Shown here: positions 24,613-32,974 of the stretch, piece after piece | How positions within the stretch are numbered: the stretch's first letter is position 1 | Layout of the letters: each line of letters begins with the position of its first letter | Assembly: GCA_018240435.1 (NCBI GenBank) | Contig: JAFEFT010000010.1 | Span: forward strand, 1-50,873 | Direction of reading: 5' to 3' | Origin: Pseudomonadota bacterium | GTDB lineage: Bacteria; Pseudomonadota; Gammaproteobacteria; Xanthomonadales; Xanthomonadaceae | Length of the DNA: 50,873 nt | Program-made: the position numbers and the translations under genes | Notes under the pieces: model-generated | The model's database searches: none | Told to the model about the DNA's origin: nothing | What the model saw: only the letters and a program-made list of their open reading frames with translations

Positions 24613-25790
24613 ATTCGGGTGTCAAGGCGATCCGCACGCCACGGGATCTCGCGATCAATGGCGCACCGCCAGCGTTTGCCGAACCGATACATGTCGGGCG
24701 TCCCAACATCGGCGATCGTGCCGCCTTCCTGCGCCGCGTCGAGACGATCGTCGACAGCCATTGGCTTACCAACCACGGTCCCACGGTAGGCGAGTTCGAA
24801 CAAGCGATCGCCGCCTATCTGGGCGTGCGTCATTGCATTGCCATGTGCAACGGCACCATCGCCCTCGAGATCGCGATCCGTGCCTTGGGCCTGCACGGTG
24901 AAGTCATCGTGCCGTCCTGGACATTTGTCGCAACCGCGCACGCACTGTACTGGCAAGGCATCACCCCGGTGTTCGCCGATATCGATCCGCAAACTCACAA
25001 CCTCGACCCCGATGCGGTACGACGGATGATCACGCCGCGCACGACCGGGATCATCGGCGTGCACCTCTGGGGCCGGAGCGCACCGATCGAGCCGTTGCAG
25101 GCGATCGCCGACGAGCATGGCCTGAAACTGCTGTTCGACGCCGCGCATGCTTTCGGAAGTACCCACAACGGGAGGCGTATCGGCTCCTTCGGCACCTGCG
25201 AGGTACTGAGCTTCCACGCCACCAAGGCCTTCAACTCGATGGAAGGCGGGGCAGTCGTCACCGACGACGACGAGTTGGCCGAGGCAACCCGGCTGATGCG
25301 AAATTTTGGATTCAAGGGATACGACAACGTCATCCATCCCGGCACCAATGGCAAGATGATCGAAGTTTGCGCCGCAATGGGGTTGGCCAATCTGGGGTCG
25401 TTCGAATCGGTGGTTGCCAGCAACCGCCGCAACCACGCCGCGTACGTGGAGGCATTGGCCGGCATTCGGGACATCTCGGTGATGGCCTACGACCCGGCCG
25501 AATCCAACAGCCACCACTACATCGTGCTTGAGATCGGCGACGCGTTTCCGGCCACGCGTGACGAACTCGCCGCAGCGCTGCAGGCCGAAAACATCCTCGT
25601 GCGCAAGTATTTCTGGCCTGGCTGCCATGGCATGCAACCGTACCGCGACCTGTTCCCGCATGCGCGGCTGATGCTGCCGCACACCATCGACATCGCCAGT
25701 CGTGTTGTCGTGCTGCCCAATGGCACCACTCTCGCGGACGACGCCATTGCCGCGATCGCCGCAGTCTGCCGCGTGCTCGCCGGCGCCTGA
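24609..25790 (+). CDS. DegT/DnrJ/EryC1/StrS PLP aminotransferase
   Basis: This fold-type I PLP enzyme family usually aminates keto-sugars on nucleotide carriers. The PLP-binding Lys206 lies in SFHATKAFNSMEGG. FDAAHAFGS supplies the Asp that contacts the cofactor ring nitrogen, and NGTIALEIAI the phosphate-binding turn. The 393-aa length fits. The C-terminal part (VRKYFWPGCHGMQPYRDLFP) resembles sugar aminotransferases of O-antigen clusters. No sugar dehydratase is encoded nearby, so the keto-sugar must come from elsewhere. It overlaps the preceding gene by 4 bp. Confidence 0.9.
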   Translation: MNSGVKAIRTPRDLAINGAPPAFAEPIHVGRPNIGDRAAFLRRVETIVDSHWLTNHGPTVGEFEQAIAAYLGVRHCIAMCNGTIALEIAIRALGLHGEVIVPSWTFVATAHALYWQGITPVFADIDPQTHNLDPDAVRRMITPRTTGIIGVHLWGRSAPIEPLQAIADEHGLKLLFDAAHAFGSTHNGRRIGSFGTCEVLSFHATKAFNSMEGGAVVTDDDELAEATRLMRNFGFKGYDNVIHPGTNGKMIEVCAAMGLANLGSFESVVASNRRNHAAYVEALAGIRDISVMAYDPAESNSHHYIVLEIGDAFPATRDELAAALQAENILVRKYFWPGCHGMQPYRDLFPHARLMLPHTIDIASRVVVLPNGTTLADDAIAAIAAVCRVLAGA

Positions 25791-25819
25791 ATGCGACCGC
25801 GACGCACGAGGGCGTGCCA

Positions 25820-26518
25820 ATGAAGATCGCGATCATGCAACCCTACTTCCTGCCCTACATCGGCTATTTCCAGCTTATCGGGGCAGTCGATCGGTTCGTG
25901 ATCTACGACAACATCAAGTACACCAAGAAGGGCTGGATCAACCGCAATCGTTTCCTGCGCAATGGTCGCGCCGAACCGTTCTCGCTGCCACTGAAGAAGG
26001 ATTCCGATGCTCTGGACGTGCGCGAGCGGAGCATTGCTCCGGACTTCGACCGCGCCAAACTGCTCAACCGCATCGCGGAAGCCTATCGGCGCGCGCCACA
26101 ATTCGAGGCGGTGTTCGGGTTGCTCCAGCAGATCGTCTGGCGCAGCGAGGACAACTTGTTTGGTTATATCCACGCCTCGCTGCTGGACGTCTGCAATCAT
26201 CTCGACATCCGTACGCCGCTGCTGGTCTCATCTGCGCTCGACATCGATCATGGCCTCAAAGGGCAGGAACGGATACTGGCGATTTGCCATCACCTTGGCG
26301 CCGACACGTACATCAATGCCAGTGGCGGCCGCGGCCTGTATTCGCACGAGGCCTTCACGGCAGCAGGCATCGACCTGCGCTTCCTGCAATCGCACCTGTG
26401 CCCCTACCCTCAGTTCGGCCAGCCGTTCGTGCCTTGGCTGTCGATCCTGGACGTGATGATGTTCAATGAGCCTGAATCGTTCTATCGCGACCTGCTCGGA
26501 CGATACGACTTGGACTGA
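25820..26518 (+). CDS. WbqC-like family protein
   Basis: The 232-aa product starts MKIAIMQPYFLPYIGYFQLI and continues YDNIKYTKKGWINRNR, the hallmark of the WbqC family found in O-antigen and capsule clusters. GADTYINASGGRGLY and FVPWLSILDVMMFN are further family segments. The biochemical activity of the family is not established. ATG 25820 has GAGGG eight bases upstream; a GTG six bases earlier is less likely. Its place after an aminotransferase suggests a role in modifying an amino sugar, but that is inference. Confidence 0.88.
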   Translation: MKIAIMQPYFLPYIGYFQLIGAVDRFVIYDNIKYTKKGWINRNRFLRNGRAEPFSLPLKKDSDALDVRERSIAPDFDRAKLLNRIAEAYRRAPQFEAVFGLLQQIVWRSEDNLFGYIHASLLDVCNHLDIRTPLLVSSALDIDHGLKGQERILAICHHLGADTYINASGGRGLYSHEAFTAAGIDLRFLQSHLCPYPQFGQPFVPWLSILDVMMFNEPESFYRDLLGRYDLD

Positions 26519-26542
26519 TGCCCTACCACGACGGAGCCGATC

Positions 26543-27505
26543 ATGTACCGCTGGCACAAGCTCGGACACATCTTCGACCCGCGGGACATCACTGACCGGC
26601 CGTGGTTGAAGGAATTTGCGCAGGCGCCAGCCACCCTGATACTGAAGGATCGCGTGCGCGTGTATTTCTCATGCCGGCCACCGGTCGACGCAAATGGTCA
26701 GTACGTGAGCCGCTCGGCCTGGGTGGATCTTGATCGCCATGACCTTTCGTGCGTGCTCGAGGTCGCCGCGAAACCGATCCTCGCGCTCGGCGATATCGGT
26801 ACCTTCGACGAATTCGGCACCTATCCGGTCTCCGTCGCTCGCGACGGCGACCGCGTAGTTGCCTATTACGCCGGCTGGACGCGCTGCCGCTCGGTTCCGT
26901 TCAACACCGCGATCGGCATGGCCTGCAGCCATGACGACGGCCGCAGCTTCACCAAGGCCGGATCTGGGCCGGTGCTTGGCTATTCGCCCGACGAACCGTT
27001 CGTGCTGAGCGGGCCCAAGGTGCGCCGCTGGAATGATGAATGGCACTTGTTCTACATCGCTGGCAGGCGATGGATTCTCGACGGTGACCGGCCCGAGCCG
27101 ATCTACCGCATCCGCATGGCGACATCCAGCGATGGCGTGACATGGGCGAAAGCGAACCGGGACCTGATTCCCACCCGCCTCGGCGACGACGAGGCGCAGG
27201 CAAGCCCGGATGTGTTCCGCGGCCGCGAGCGATTCCACATGTTCTTTTGCTACCGTCACGGCACCGACTACCGCAACCATGAGCGTGGCTACCGCATCGG
27301 CTACGCACATTCTGACGACCTGTTGCACTGGAGGCGCGAGGACGCACGCGCCGGGCTGGAGGTTTCCGCCGACGGCTGGGATGCTGAAATGGTCAGTTAC
27401 CCGCACGTGTTCGAACTCGACGGGAGCATTTACATGTTCTACCTGGGCAATCAGGTGGGCCGTTGGGGCTTCGGGCTGGCCCGGCTCGACGGCACTCTGG
27501 ATTGA
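26543..27505 (+). CDS. five-bladed beta-propeller protein (GH43/GH32-like fold), function unknown
   Basis: The 320-aa protein has repeated short blade motifs of a GH43/GH32-type propeller: LKDRVRVYFSCR, VVAYYAGWTR, WHLFYIAGR, FHMFFCYRH and IYMFYLGNQ, with SSDGVTWAK and SHDDGRSFTKAG as Asp-box-like turns. No signal peptide is present, so it should be cytoplasmic, unlike most glycosidases with this fold. Related proteins occur in surface-polysaccharide clusters without assigned activity. It is paralogous to the next gene: both open W-x-KLG-x-IFDP and share a WDxEM-x-x-YPH segment near the end. Confidence 0.75.
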   Translation: MYRWHKLGHIFDPRDITDRPWLKEFAQAPATLILKDRVRVYFSCRPPVDANGQYVSRSAWVDLDRHDLSCVLEVAAKPILALGDIGTFDEFGTYPVSVARDGDRVVAYYAGWTRCRSVPFNTAIGMACSHDDGRSFTKAGSGPVLGYSPDEPFVLSGPKVRRWNDEWHLFYIAGRRWILDGDRPEPIYRIRMATSSDGVTWAKANRDLIPTRLGDDEAQASPDVFRGRERFHMFFCYRHGTDYRNHERGYRIGYAHSDDLLHWRREDARAGLEVSADGWDAEMVSYPHVFELDGSIYMFYLGNQVGRWGFGLARLDGTLD

Positions 27506-27535
27506 AGTTTCGGCCAACCACCGCGAGGAAAGCGC

Positions 27536-28489
27536 TTGAGCTGGAGAAAACTCGGCAGGATCTTCGATCCGGCGCAATACGCGCTGCCGGGCGGATGTTC
27601 CGGCTTCGCGCAATCACCTCAGGCGCTGGTGTGCGACGGCTTCGTGCGCGTCTATTTTTCCTCGCGGGAACGCGAACCCGACGGCATGTATGTCAGCCAT
27701 GTTGTCTGGGCGGATTTCGACTCGTCATTCAGCCGCGTGTTGCAGGTCGCACCCGAGGTCGCCCTCGCACGTGGCGAACTGGGCTGCTTTGACGAACACG
27801 GTGTGTTTCCGTTCAATCCGCTGCGCCACGAAGGGAGGATTCTGGCCTACACCACCGGCTGGAGCCGGCGCGTTTCAGTTTCGGTGGAAACGGGCATCGG
27901 CCTCGTAGAGAGCAGTGACGGCGGCAAAACGTTCACGCGCGTCGGCAATGGCCCCGTGTTGTCAGCCTCGCTGCACGAGCCCTGTCTGGTCGGCGACGGG
28001 TTCGTGCTGGTGCACGAGGGCGTATTCCACATGTGGTACATCTTCGGTACCGGGTGGAAGCACTACGCGCCCGACGCGGCACCAGACCGAACCTACAAGA
28101 TCGGCCACGCGACCTCGACCAACGGCGTGTCGTGGCAGAAGGAGGAAGCCAGGCGCATCGTCGCCGACCGTCTCGGCCCTGACGAGAGCCAGGCCCTTCC
28201 GAGCGTGCTGCGCATTGGCACGCGCTGGCACATGGTATTTTGTTACCGTCAGTCCTTTGATTTTCGAAAGAACAGCGCGCGCGGTTATCGACTCGGTCAC
28301 GCCTGGTCGGACGACCTGTCAACATGGGTACGTGACGACCACGACCTTGGCATCGACGTGTCCGCCGAAGGCTGGGATTCCGAGATGATGTGTTACCCCC
28401 ACCTGTTCGAATACGCCGGGCGGCCACATCTGCTCTACAACGGCAACGCCTTCGGTCGTGACGGATTCGGCTTGGCGGTGCTGGAATGA
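27536..28489 (+). CDS. beta-propeller protein, paralogue of the preceding gene
   Basis: This 317-aa protein opens SWRKLGRIFDP and keeps the same blade motifs: CDGFVRVYFSSR, RILAYTTGWSR, FHMWYIFGTGW, WHMVFCYRQ and HLLYNGNAFG. It also keeps ARGYRLGHAWSDDLSTW and SAEGWDSEMMCYPHLFEY in the same order as its neighbour. The start is a TTG at 27536 with GAGGA ideally spaced upstream; there is no better ATG. The two copies are clearly diverged, so the duplication is old or they were acquired together. Substrate and reaction are unknown. Confidence 0.75.
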   Translation: MSWRKLGRIFDPAQYALPGGCSGFAQSPQALVCDGFVRVYFSSREREPDGMYVSHVVWADFDSSFSRVLQVAPEVALARGELGCFDEHGVFPFNPLRHEGRILAYTTGWSRRVSVSVETGIGLVESSDGGKTFTRVGNGPVLSASLHEPCLVGDGFVLVHEGVFHMWYIFGTGWKHYAPDAAPDRTYKIGHATSTNGVSWQKEEARRIVADRLGPDESQALPSVLRIGTRWHMVFCYRQSFDFRKNSARGYRLGHAWSDDLSTWVRDDHDLGIDVSAEGWDSEMMCYPHLFEYAGRPHLLYNGNAFGRDGFGLAVLE

Positions 28490-29697
28490 TGTCCCTGGAC
28501 TGGCAGTTGCACGTGAACCGCGCGAGCGAGGCGGAAATCCTCTCCCACCTCGCGCGTTGCAATGATCGCTTTGTCCCGCGGCTTTCCGCTCGCGTCGATC
28601 TGGCCGCCTATGCGCATCGCCTGCACATGCGGGCATCGCGGTTCGAGGCTTGGGCTGGCGGCGATCTCGTCGGCCTGATTGCGGCATACTTCGACGATGA
28701 AGGCGGCGTGGCCTTCATCAGCAACGTCAGCGTCGACGAATGTTTTCTGGGAAAGGGAATCGCCTCGGCATTGCTCGCACGCACGATCGCCCATGCGGGC
28801 TCCGCAGGCTGCCTGCAAGTGCGTCTGCGGGTCGGTGCAGGTGGCGCGGAAGCGCGCCGCCTGTACGAAAAGCACGGCTTCCGGGCTTGCCTCCGGGAAG
28901 GCGAGCAGGTACTGATGCAGGTTGATCTGCAGAGGGAGGATTCCATGGCCACCACCCGCGACTACGACATCGAGGGTCGCGACGTCGCCGGGCACAAATA
29001 CGCCTACGGCTTCGACTTCGATGTGATGCACCCGTACATGGTGCGTTCGTTCGAGCCGTTTTTCCGCACTGGCAGCTTGCTCGAGTTGGGAAGCTACCGC
29101 GGCGACTTCACGATACGCCTGACGCCGCATTTCGATGACATCACCTGCGTCGAGGCCTCGGAGGAGGCGCTGACCATCGCGCGCGACCGCCTGGGGGACA
29201 AGGCCACGATCGTGCACGCGCGCTTCGAAACCGTGCAGCTGCCTCGACGCTACGACAACATCGTGCTCACCCACGTGCTCGAGCACCTCGACGATCCGGT
29301 CGCGGTGCTGCAGCGTGTGAATGAGGAATGGCTGGCCGAAGGTGGCCGGCTGTTTCTTGTCTGTCCCAACGCGAACGCGCCCTCGCGCCAGATCGCCGTG
29401 AAGATGGGGCTGATTGACCACAACGCCGCGGTGACACCAGCCGAATCCGAACACGGCCACCGCATCACCTACTCGCTGGATACGCTGGAACGCGACGCCA
29501 CTCGCGCCGGCCTGCGAGTGGTCCACCGCAGTGGGATCTTCTTCAAGGCGCTGGCGAACTTTCAGTGGGATCGCCTGCTGCAGACCGACATCGTATCGCC
29601 GCAGTACCTCGACGGCTGCTACATGCTCGGCCAGCAGTATCCGGACCTTTGCGCGAGCATCTTCCTGCTCTGCGAATCCAGTGTCGGAGCGCGCTGA
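28486..29697 (+). CDS. fused GNAT acetyltransferase - SAM methyltransferase
   Basis: Residues about 1-150 form a GNAT domain, with the acetyl-CoA-binding segment SVDECFLGKGIASALLARTI and the C-terminal RRLYEKHGFRACLREGE. Residues about 154-403 form a class I methyltransferase: LLELGSYRGDFTIRL is motif I, VLTHVLEHLDDPVAVL the post-I region, and GGRLFLVCPNANAPSRQ follows. The reading frame is unbroken. However, a strong Shine-Dalgarno (AGAGGGAGGA) precedes Met154, so a separate methyltransferase could also be translated. The start overlaps the previous stop (ATGA). Together the domains could N-acetylate and O- or N-methylate a sugar; this is inference. Confidence 0.82.
   Translation: MMSLDWQLHVNRASEAEILSHLARCNDRFVPRLSARVDLAAYAHRLHMRASRFEAWAGGDLVGLIAAYFDDEGGVAFISNVSVDECFLGKGIASALLARTIAHAGSAGCLQVRLRVGAGGAEARRLYEKHGFRACLREGEQVLMQVDLQREDSMATTRDYDIEGRDVAGHKYAYGFDFDVMHPYMVRSFEPFFRTGSLLELGSYRGDFTIRLTPHFDDITCVEASEEALTIARDRLGDKATIVHARFETVQLPRRYDNIVLTHVLEHLDDPVAVLQRVNEEWLAEGGRLFLVCPNANAPSRQIAVKMGLIDHNAAVTPAESEHGHRITYSLDTLERDATRAGLRVVHRSGIFFKALANFQWDRLLQTDIVSPQYLDGCYMLGQQYPDLCASIFLLCESSVGAR
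28931..28940 (+). promoter_or_regulatory. internal ribosome-binding site within the fusion gene
   Basis: AGAGGGAGGA lies 4 nt before an in-frame ATG (28945) that begins the methyltransferase part (MATTRDYD). It is stronger than most start sites in this operon and lies exactly at the domain boundary. Confidence 0.6.
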
Positions 29698-29703
29698 GGC
29701 GCC

Positions 29704-31164
29704 ATGTTGAAAAGGCGCGCCTTCAATGCCACGCTTTGGAGCGCCGCGGACGTCCTGCTTCGGCAGGGGCTGCAGTTCGCAGTGACGATTGCGTTGACGC
29801 GGCTGCTCACGCCGGCCGATTTCGGCACCTTCGGGCTGATCCTGCTGTTCACCGGCTTGGCTACCGTGTTCGTGGACGGTGGCTTTTCCGCCGCGCTCAT
29901 CCAGCGCCAGGACATCAGCCAGACGGACGAATCAACCGTCTTTTGGTTCAACCTCCTTGCCGGCGTCGCCGTCGCCGGGGTTCTGTACTTGGCGGCACCG
30001 GCGATCGCCGGCTTCTATGCGCGACCGGTACTGGTTCCGCTGCTGGCGCTTATGGCGGTGAATGTCCTGCTGGGCGCGCTCGGTGCGATCCATGCCAGCC
30101 TGCTGAGCAAGCAACTCGATTTCCGCACCCAGACCAAGGTCGGTTTCACGGCGACGTGCACCTCGGGCGCGATTTCGGTGTGGATGGCCTGGAAGGGCTA
30201 TGGCATCTGGGCGCTCGCCGCGCAGGTCGTGGCAATGACGGGTGTCAGCACAGTGTTGTTCTGGTCAATTGGTCGCTGGCGCCCCACGCTGGAATTCAGC
30301 CGCGGATCTGCACGCAAGCTGTTCGGATTCGGCGGTTACCATTTCGCCTCGATCCTCATGGACATGATTTTTTCGCGGTTTTACACCGTGCTGATCGGCA
30401 AGTTCAGCGGGGTTCGTGCGCTGGGCTATTACAGCAATGCGGACAACACTCAGCAGATGCCCAGCAGCGTGCTGGTCAAGGTTCTGTCGCGGGTGGCCTT
30501 CCCGATGTTCGCCGTGGCGTCGCACGATCCGGCCAAACTGCGTCGCGGCATGCAACTGGGGATCCGTGGATCGATGCTGCTCAACGTGCCGATGATGCTC
30601 GGGATGGCGGCGGTGGCCGAGCCCCTCGTGAATGTGTTGTTCGGCGCGCAATGGCTGCCCGCTGTACCCATCCTGCGGGTGCTGTGCCTGTCCGGCGTGC
30701 TGCTGCCAGTGCACGTGCTCAATCTAAACTGCCTGATGGCGCAAGGCCACTCACGGCTGATGTTCCGTGTGGAATTGGCGAAAAAGCTGATCGGGGTCGT
30801 GGTGCTGGGCGGAGGCGCGTACTACGGGGTGATCGGGATTGCTTGGGCGATGGCGGGCTTCAGCGTGATCGGGCTGGCGATCAATGCGTTCTATGCCCAG
30901 CGGTTGCTCGGTTACGGTGTGCTGGCGCAGGTGCGCGAATTCCTGCCAGTTCTGGCTGCCGGCATCGTGATGGCGGTGGCGGTGGCCGTACTGGCGGAGC
31001 ATTGGGGTGCGCCGCCATTGATGAAACTCGCCGGCCTGGTGGCGACCGGGGTGATCGTTTTCCTGGCGATCATACTTGCAGTGCGCATGGATGCCTGGAG
31101 GGACGTGGCCGCACTTTTCGGCCGCGGGTCGACGGCGCCGCCCGCCCACGCGCAACTGCCATGA
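29704..31164 (+). CDS. Wzx/WzxC-type oligosaccharide flippase (MOP superfamily)
   Basis: The 486-aa membrane protein has about 12-14 hydrophobic helices and the N-terminal pattern LWSAADVLLRQGLQFAVTIA and RLLTPADFGTFGLILLF, typical of lipopolysaccharide flippases in the polysaccharide-synthesis/MOP family. It should move undecaprenyl-linked oligosaccharide across the inner membrane. It begins 6 bp after the fusion gene and overlaps the next gene by 4 bp. Its presence implies that the island builds a lipid-linked glycan in the cytoplasm. No Wzy polymerase is visible in the window. Confidence 0.9.
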   Translation: MLKRRAFNATLWSAADVLLRQGLQFAVTIALTRLLTPADFGTFGLILLFTGLATVFVDGGFSAALIQRQDISQTDESTVFWFNLLAGVAVAGVLYLAAPAIAGFYARPVLVPLLALMAVNVLLGALGAIHASLLSKQLDFRTQTKVGFTATCTSGAISVWMAWKGYGIWALAAQVVAMTGVSTVLFWSIGRWRPTLEFSRGSARKLFGFGGYHFASILMDMIFSRFYTVLIGKFSGVRALGYYSNADNTQQMPSSVLVKVLSRVAFPMFAVASHDPAKLRRGMQLGIRGSMLLNVPMMLGMAAVAEPLVNVLFGAQWLPAVPILRVLCLSGVLLPVHVLNLNCLMAQGHSRLMFRVELAKKLIGVVVLGGGAYYGVIGIAWAMAGFSVIGLAINAFYAQRLLGYGVLAQVREFLPVLAAGIVMAVAVAVLAEHWGAPPLMKLAGLVATGVIVFLAIILAVRMDAWRDVAALFGRGSTAPPAHAQLP

Positions 31165-32159
31165 TCGAATACAATTGCCTCGGCAGACGTTCCACCAAGG
31201 GTGAATCATCGATCCTTGTTTCGGCTTGCTTGATCACCCGCAACCACGCACGCTATATCCGGCGTTGCCTGGAGAGCATTGTCGAGCAGGCCGGCGAGGT
31301 TGCGATGGAGATCATTGTCGGTGACGACTGCTCCGACGACGGCACCAGCGCGATCATCGCCGAATTTGCCGCGGCCTACCCAGACTTGATCACCCACCTC
31401 CGCCACGACCCTCGAGTCGGCGGCTCAGAGAACTACCTGAGCGTGCTGCGGCGCGCGAAGGGGGCCTTCATCGCTCACTTGGACGGCGATGACTCCTGGA
31501 TGCCGGGCAAGCTCAGGCTGCAAGCCGAATATCTGGCCGCGCATCCAGATTGCGCGGCGGTCTACGCCAATTCGCTCGCCGTCAACGAGCAAGGCGAGCC
31601 GCTCGGTCGTTTCAATGATGCGCCGGGGACGCGCTTTGAACTGTCCGACCTGGTGCGCCATGGCAACTTCCTCAACACCAGTTCGATGATGTTCCGCGCC
31701 TCGCTGCGGCAGATGATCCTCGATATCGATGGCCCGGTGCTCGATTTTCGTATCCACCTGCGGCTTGCGCGCTGGGGATACTTGGCGCAACTGCCCGAGC
31801 CGCTGGCTGCGTATCGGGTCAATTCGACGGGATCGATGGTGGCGCAAGGAAACGATTTCGTGCGCGAACTCTACTGGAACGCCATTCTGGATGTCCCGCG
31901 CGATCGAGTGGAGGATCGGGACCTCGCTAGAGGCATGGCGGATTTCCTCAGGCGGGTGGCATTCCGTGCCCTGCGAACGCGCCGATTCGAACTGCTTCGC
32001 ACCTGGATGCCGCGCGTGTTCGCGGCCTCGCCATATGGCCGCGTCAGGACGGCGCTGCTGGTCATCATCCTGGTTGCGCAAGCGGCATACAGTGAGTTGG
32101 CCGGCTGCTTCCGCAAGGATTCGGATGGCCGTGCGCTGCGAGTGATCTACCATTATTGA
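31161..32159 (+). CDS. GT2 family glycosyltransferase
   Basis: The 332-aa protein has a GT-A domain with VSACLITRNHARYIRRCLES, the nucleotide-binding VGDDCSDDGTS and the DXD-like HLDGDDSWMPGKL. The C-terminal part ends with a hydrophobic stretch (VRTALLVIILVAQAAYSELA) that may anchor it to the membrane. The start ATG overlaps the flippase stop (ATGA). The donor sugar is unknown. Confidence 0.88.
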   Translation: MIEYNCLGRRSTKGESSILVSACLITRNHARYIRRCLESIVEQAGEVAMEIIVGDDCSDDGTSAIIAEFAAAYPDLITHLRHDPRVGGSENYLSVLRRAKGAFIAHLDGDDSWMPGKLRLQAEYLAAHPDCAAVYANSLAVNEQGEPLGRFNDAPGTRFELSDLVRHGNFLNTSSMMFRASLRQMILDIDGPVLDFRIHLRLARWGYLAQLPEPLAAYRVNSTGSMVAQGNDFVRELYWNAILDVPRDRVEDRDLARGMADFLRRVAFRALRTRRFELLRTWMPRVFAASPYGRVRTALLVIILVAQAAYSELAGCFRKDSDGRALRVIYHY

Positions 32160-32191
32160 TTGCGACGAGATCAAAACGACGAGGATGACCC

Positions 32192-32965
32192 GTGAACCTG
32201 CTGAAAATGGCGCGATATGCGCTCGCCGGATGGCTGCCCTTCGGCCGGCGCCACTGCGTGATCTGCGGCCATGCGGTGTGGAGGTTCATGCCTTTCGGTC
32301 GCGGCTGGGCGGGCGTACCGCCCTTGATGATCGCGCTGAAGGTCGTCGGCAGCGACCCCGAGCATTTCGAGTGCCCGCGTTGTGGCGCGCACGACCGCGA
32401 GCGTCATTTGCTGCTGTATTTACGTGCCAGCAAATTGCTGGACGACATGCATGGGAAGTTGATCCTTCACTTCGCCCCCGAGAAACGCCTCTCCAAATGG
32501 ATTCGCGCAGCCGAGCCTGCTGAATATGTGCCTTGCGACCTGTATCCGCAGTCGCCGGAAGTGCAGCGTGTGGACATGCTTGCCATGGATTTTGCTGCGG
32601 AAATGTTCGACGTCGTGATCGCCAACCATGTGCTGGAGCATGTCGGGGACGTGGACAAGGCGCTGGCCGAAATCCGGCGCGTCCTGAAACCAGCCGGCTG
32701 CGCCATCTTGCAGACGCCGTACAGCAGCAAGCTTTGCAAAACCTGGGAAGACCCGGGCGTTGACACGGAATCGGCCCGCTTGCAGGCGTACGGCCAGGAA
32801 GATCATGTTCGTTTATTTGGACGACATATCTTCGGCAGTATTGAAAGCGCTGGTTTTGATTCCAAGGTCCAAACTCATGCGCAACTTTTGCCGGATGTCG
32901 ACGCAAGGTCGTATGGCGTGAATCCGGCTGAACCTTTCTTCCTTTTTCAGAAATCCGACGGATGA
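32192..32965 (+). CDS. class I SAM methyltransferase with N-terminal zinc-ribbon-like cysteines
   Basis: The 257-aa protein has two CxxC pairs at Cys22/25 and Cys61/64 (HCVICGH and FECPRCGAHDRERH), which could bind zinc, followed by a methyltransferase domain with ILHFAPEKRLSKWI in the motif I position and VIANHVLEHVGDVDKALAEI as post-motif II. The start codon is GTG at 32192 with GAGGA upstream. It is the last gene of the plus-strand run and converges with the minus-strand GT2, with 9 bp between stop codons. Confidence 0.8.
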   Translation: MNLLKMARYALAGWLPFGRRHCVICGHAVWRFMPFGRGWAGVPPLMIALKVVGSDPEHFECPRCGAHDRERHLLLYLRASKLLDDMHGKLILHFAPEKRLSKWIRAAEPAEYVPCDLYPQSPEVQRVDMLAMDFAAEMFDVVIANHVLEHVGDVDKALAEIRRVLKPAGCAILQTPYSSKLCKTWEDPGVDTESARLQAYGQEDHVRLFGRHIFGSIESAGFDSKVQTHAQLLPDVDARSYGVNPAEPFFLFQKSDG

Positions 32966-32974
32966 CGTCAAACG

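Noticed and set aside
29565-31160. Long open frame running through the flippase into the GT2 gene
   Set aside because: Only the part from 31161 onward is coding (GT2 motifs); the upstream part is an off-frame reading of the flippase gene.
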